Assembly: GCA_963697355.1 (NCBI GenBank)
Contig: CAVONV010000022.1
Location: 62,001 to 126,000, forward strand
Direction: 5' to 3'
Source of the DNA: CAVONV01 sp963697355
Lineage (GTDB): Bacteria; Acidobacteriota; Vicinamibacteria; Marinacidobacterales; DATDRI01
Length of the DNA stretch: 64,000 nt
Made by a program: the position numbers and the translations under genes. The notes beneath the pieces were generated by a model that was given only the letters and a program-made list of their open reading frames with translations, was not told the DNA's origin and searched no databases. Each line of letters opens with the position of its first letter. The stretch's first letter is position 1. Of this stretch, positions 63,558 to 64,000 are shown one piece after another.

Positions 63558-63563
63558 GACGGC

Positions 63564-64000
63564 TCAGCTCCTTGCGTGCCCTCGAAGTGCTTCAAGCATG
63601 GACATCACTGAATAGAAGATCATCGCGAGACCGGAGATGGGCAGGGCAAGATAGATATAGCCGCGCTCGATCTCGAGAGCCGCGGAGGTCTGTCCCATGG
63701 CCAGGGTCAGGTCAACGAGGCGGAAGCCACCGACAATAAGCACCCAGAAGGCAAAGACGATGACCGAAAGATGCGTAACAAGGTCGAGACGCCTCTGAGC
63801 GGTTTTACTGGAACGCCGGTGCAGCAGATCAATGGCGAGGTGGTAGCGTTTGCCGAAGCCGTATGCCGCCCCGAGGAGCCCGAGCCAGATCAGCCCAAAA
63901 CGCACGAGCTCTTCCGTCATCGAGCTCGGATCTCGGAGCACGAACCGAGTGAAGACTTGCCACAAGACCGCTATGACCATGCCCGCCATGAGCGTTGCCA
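63564..64000 (-). CDS. TRAP transporter small permease (DctQ type), N-terminus beyond the window
   Basis: The frame is open to the right window edge and shows the DctQ plan. Helix 1 ends VIAVLWQVFTRFVLRDPSSM, then EELVRFGLIWLGLLGAAYGF, HLAIDLLHRRSSKTAQRRLD, and two more helices (VIVFAFWVLIVGGF, GYIYLALPISGLAMIFYSV). About 20 residues or fewer are missing at the start. It partners DctM. Confidence 0.9.
   Translation of the reverse strand, partial: ATLMAGMVIAVLWQVFTRFVLRDPSSMTEELVRFGLIWLGLLGAAYGFGKRYHLAIDLLHRRSSKTAQRRLDLVTHLSVIVFAFWVLIVGGFRLVDLTLAMGQTSAALEIERGYIYLALPISGLAMIFYSVMSMLEALRGHARS

Overview
The window is a GC-rich chromosomal segment that looks acidobacterial. It holds four MacB/FtsX-type permeases of the ADOP kind (acidobacterial duplicated orphan permease). 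It also has kinase and PD40-propeller fragments, a PQQ-like propeller with a WPQWRG start, S9 peptidases, M19 and P1 peptidases, and several toxin-antitoxin pairs. The assignment rests on protein families only; there is no rRNA gene here.

Layout. 0-3.6 kb: a beta-propeller protein followed by two type-1 periplasmic binding proteins. 3.6-5.3 kb: P1 peptidase and an NTF2-like secreted protein. 5.5-10.7 kb: a membrane-anchored VWA-like protein and a 1031-residue exported membrane protein, probably a pair. 10.7-16.2 kb: a gene graveyard with a PIN/Phd pair and broken pieces of an AbiEii-like toxin, an ADOP permease, an AAA ATPase, a PD40 protein, an IS91-type end, a methyltransferase and a LuxR regulator. 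16.2-21 kb: small membrane protein, GNAT/YoaP, rhodanese-ferritin and a second ADOP. 21-31.9 kb: mobile and foreign DNA. This includes a truncated radical SAM duplicate, a kinase fragment, an AT-richer islet with an FG-GAP/hydrolase protein, half of a tRNA-Phe, an intact IS3 element, a DUF5372-HTH-small ORF-large serine recombinase cassette, and a second IS91-type end. 31.9-38.3 kb: M19 dipeptidase, esterase, an intact ADOP, an ADOP fragment and a PIN pair. 38.5-41.9 kb: radical SAM protein, RidA and an ornithine cyclodeaminase family enzyme. 42-48 kb: an Rsb-type partner-switching module (dCache-HAMP-PP2C, RsbW-like kinase, STAS antagonist) next to two DUF4956 membrane proteins and a VTC-domain protein. 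48-57.3 kb: DUF5989, reductive dehalogenase remnant, S9 peptidase, AbiE-like pair, PQQ propeller, BrnTA, SxtJ-carbamoyltransferase and a VapBC-like pair. 57.5-64 kb: coiled-coil membrane protein, MerB-like protein, oligopeptidase B and a TRAP transporter.

The strongest novelty is at 58.7-59.4 kb. An organomercurial-lyase (MerB) family gene has an in-frame UGA exactly where the second catalytic Cys belongs. It is followed 19 nt later by a bulged hairpin with a GGUC loop, like the E. coli fdhF SECIS. This predicts a selenocysteine-containing MerB-like enzyme.

Many genes carry one or more apparent frameshifts while long neighbours are intact. Either the assembly carries indel errors or parts of the region are decaying. 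I give the joined span and the approximate shift position for each.
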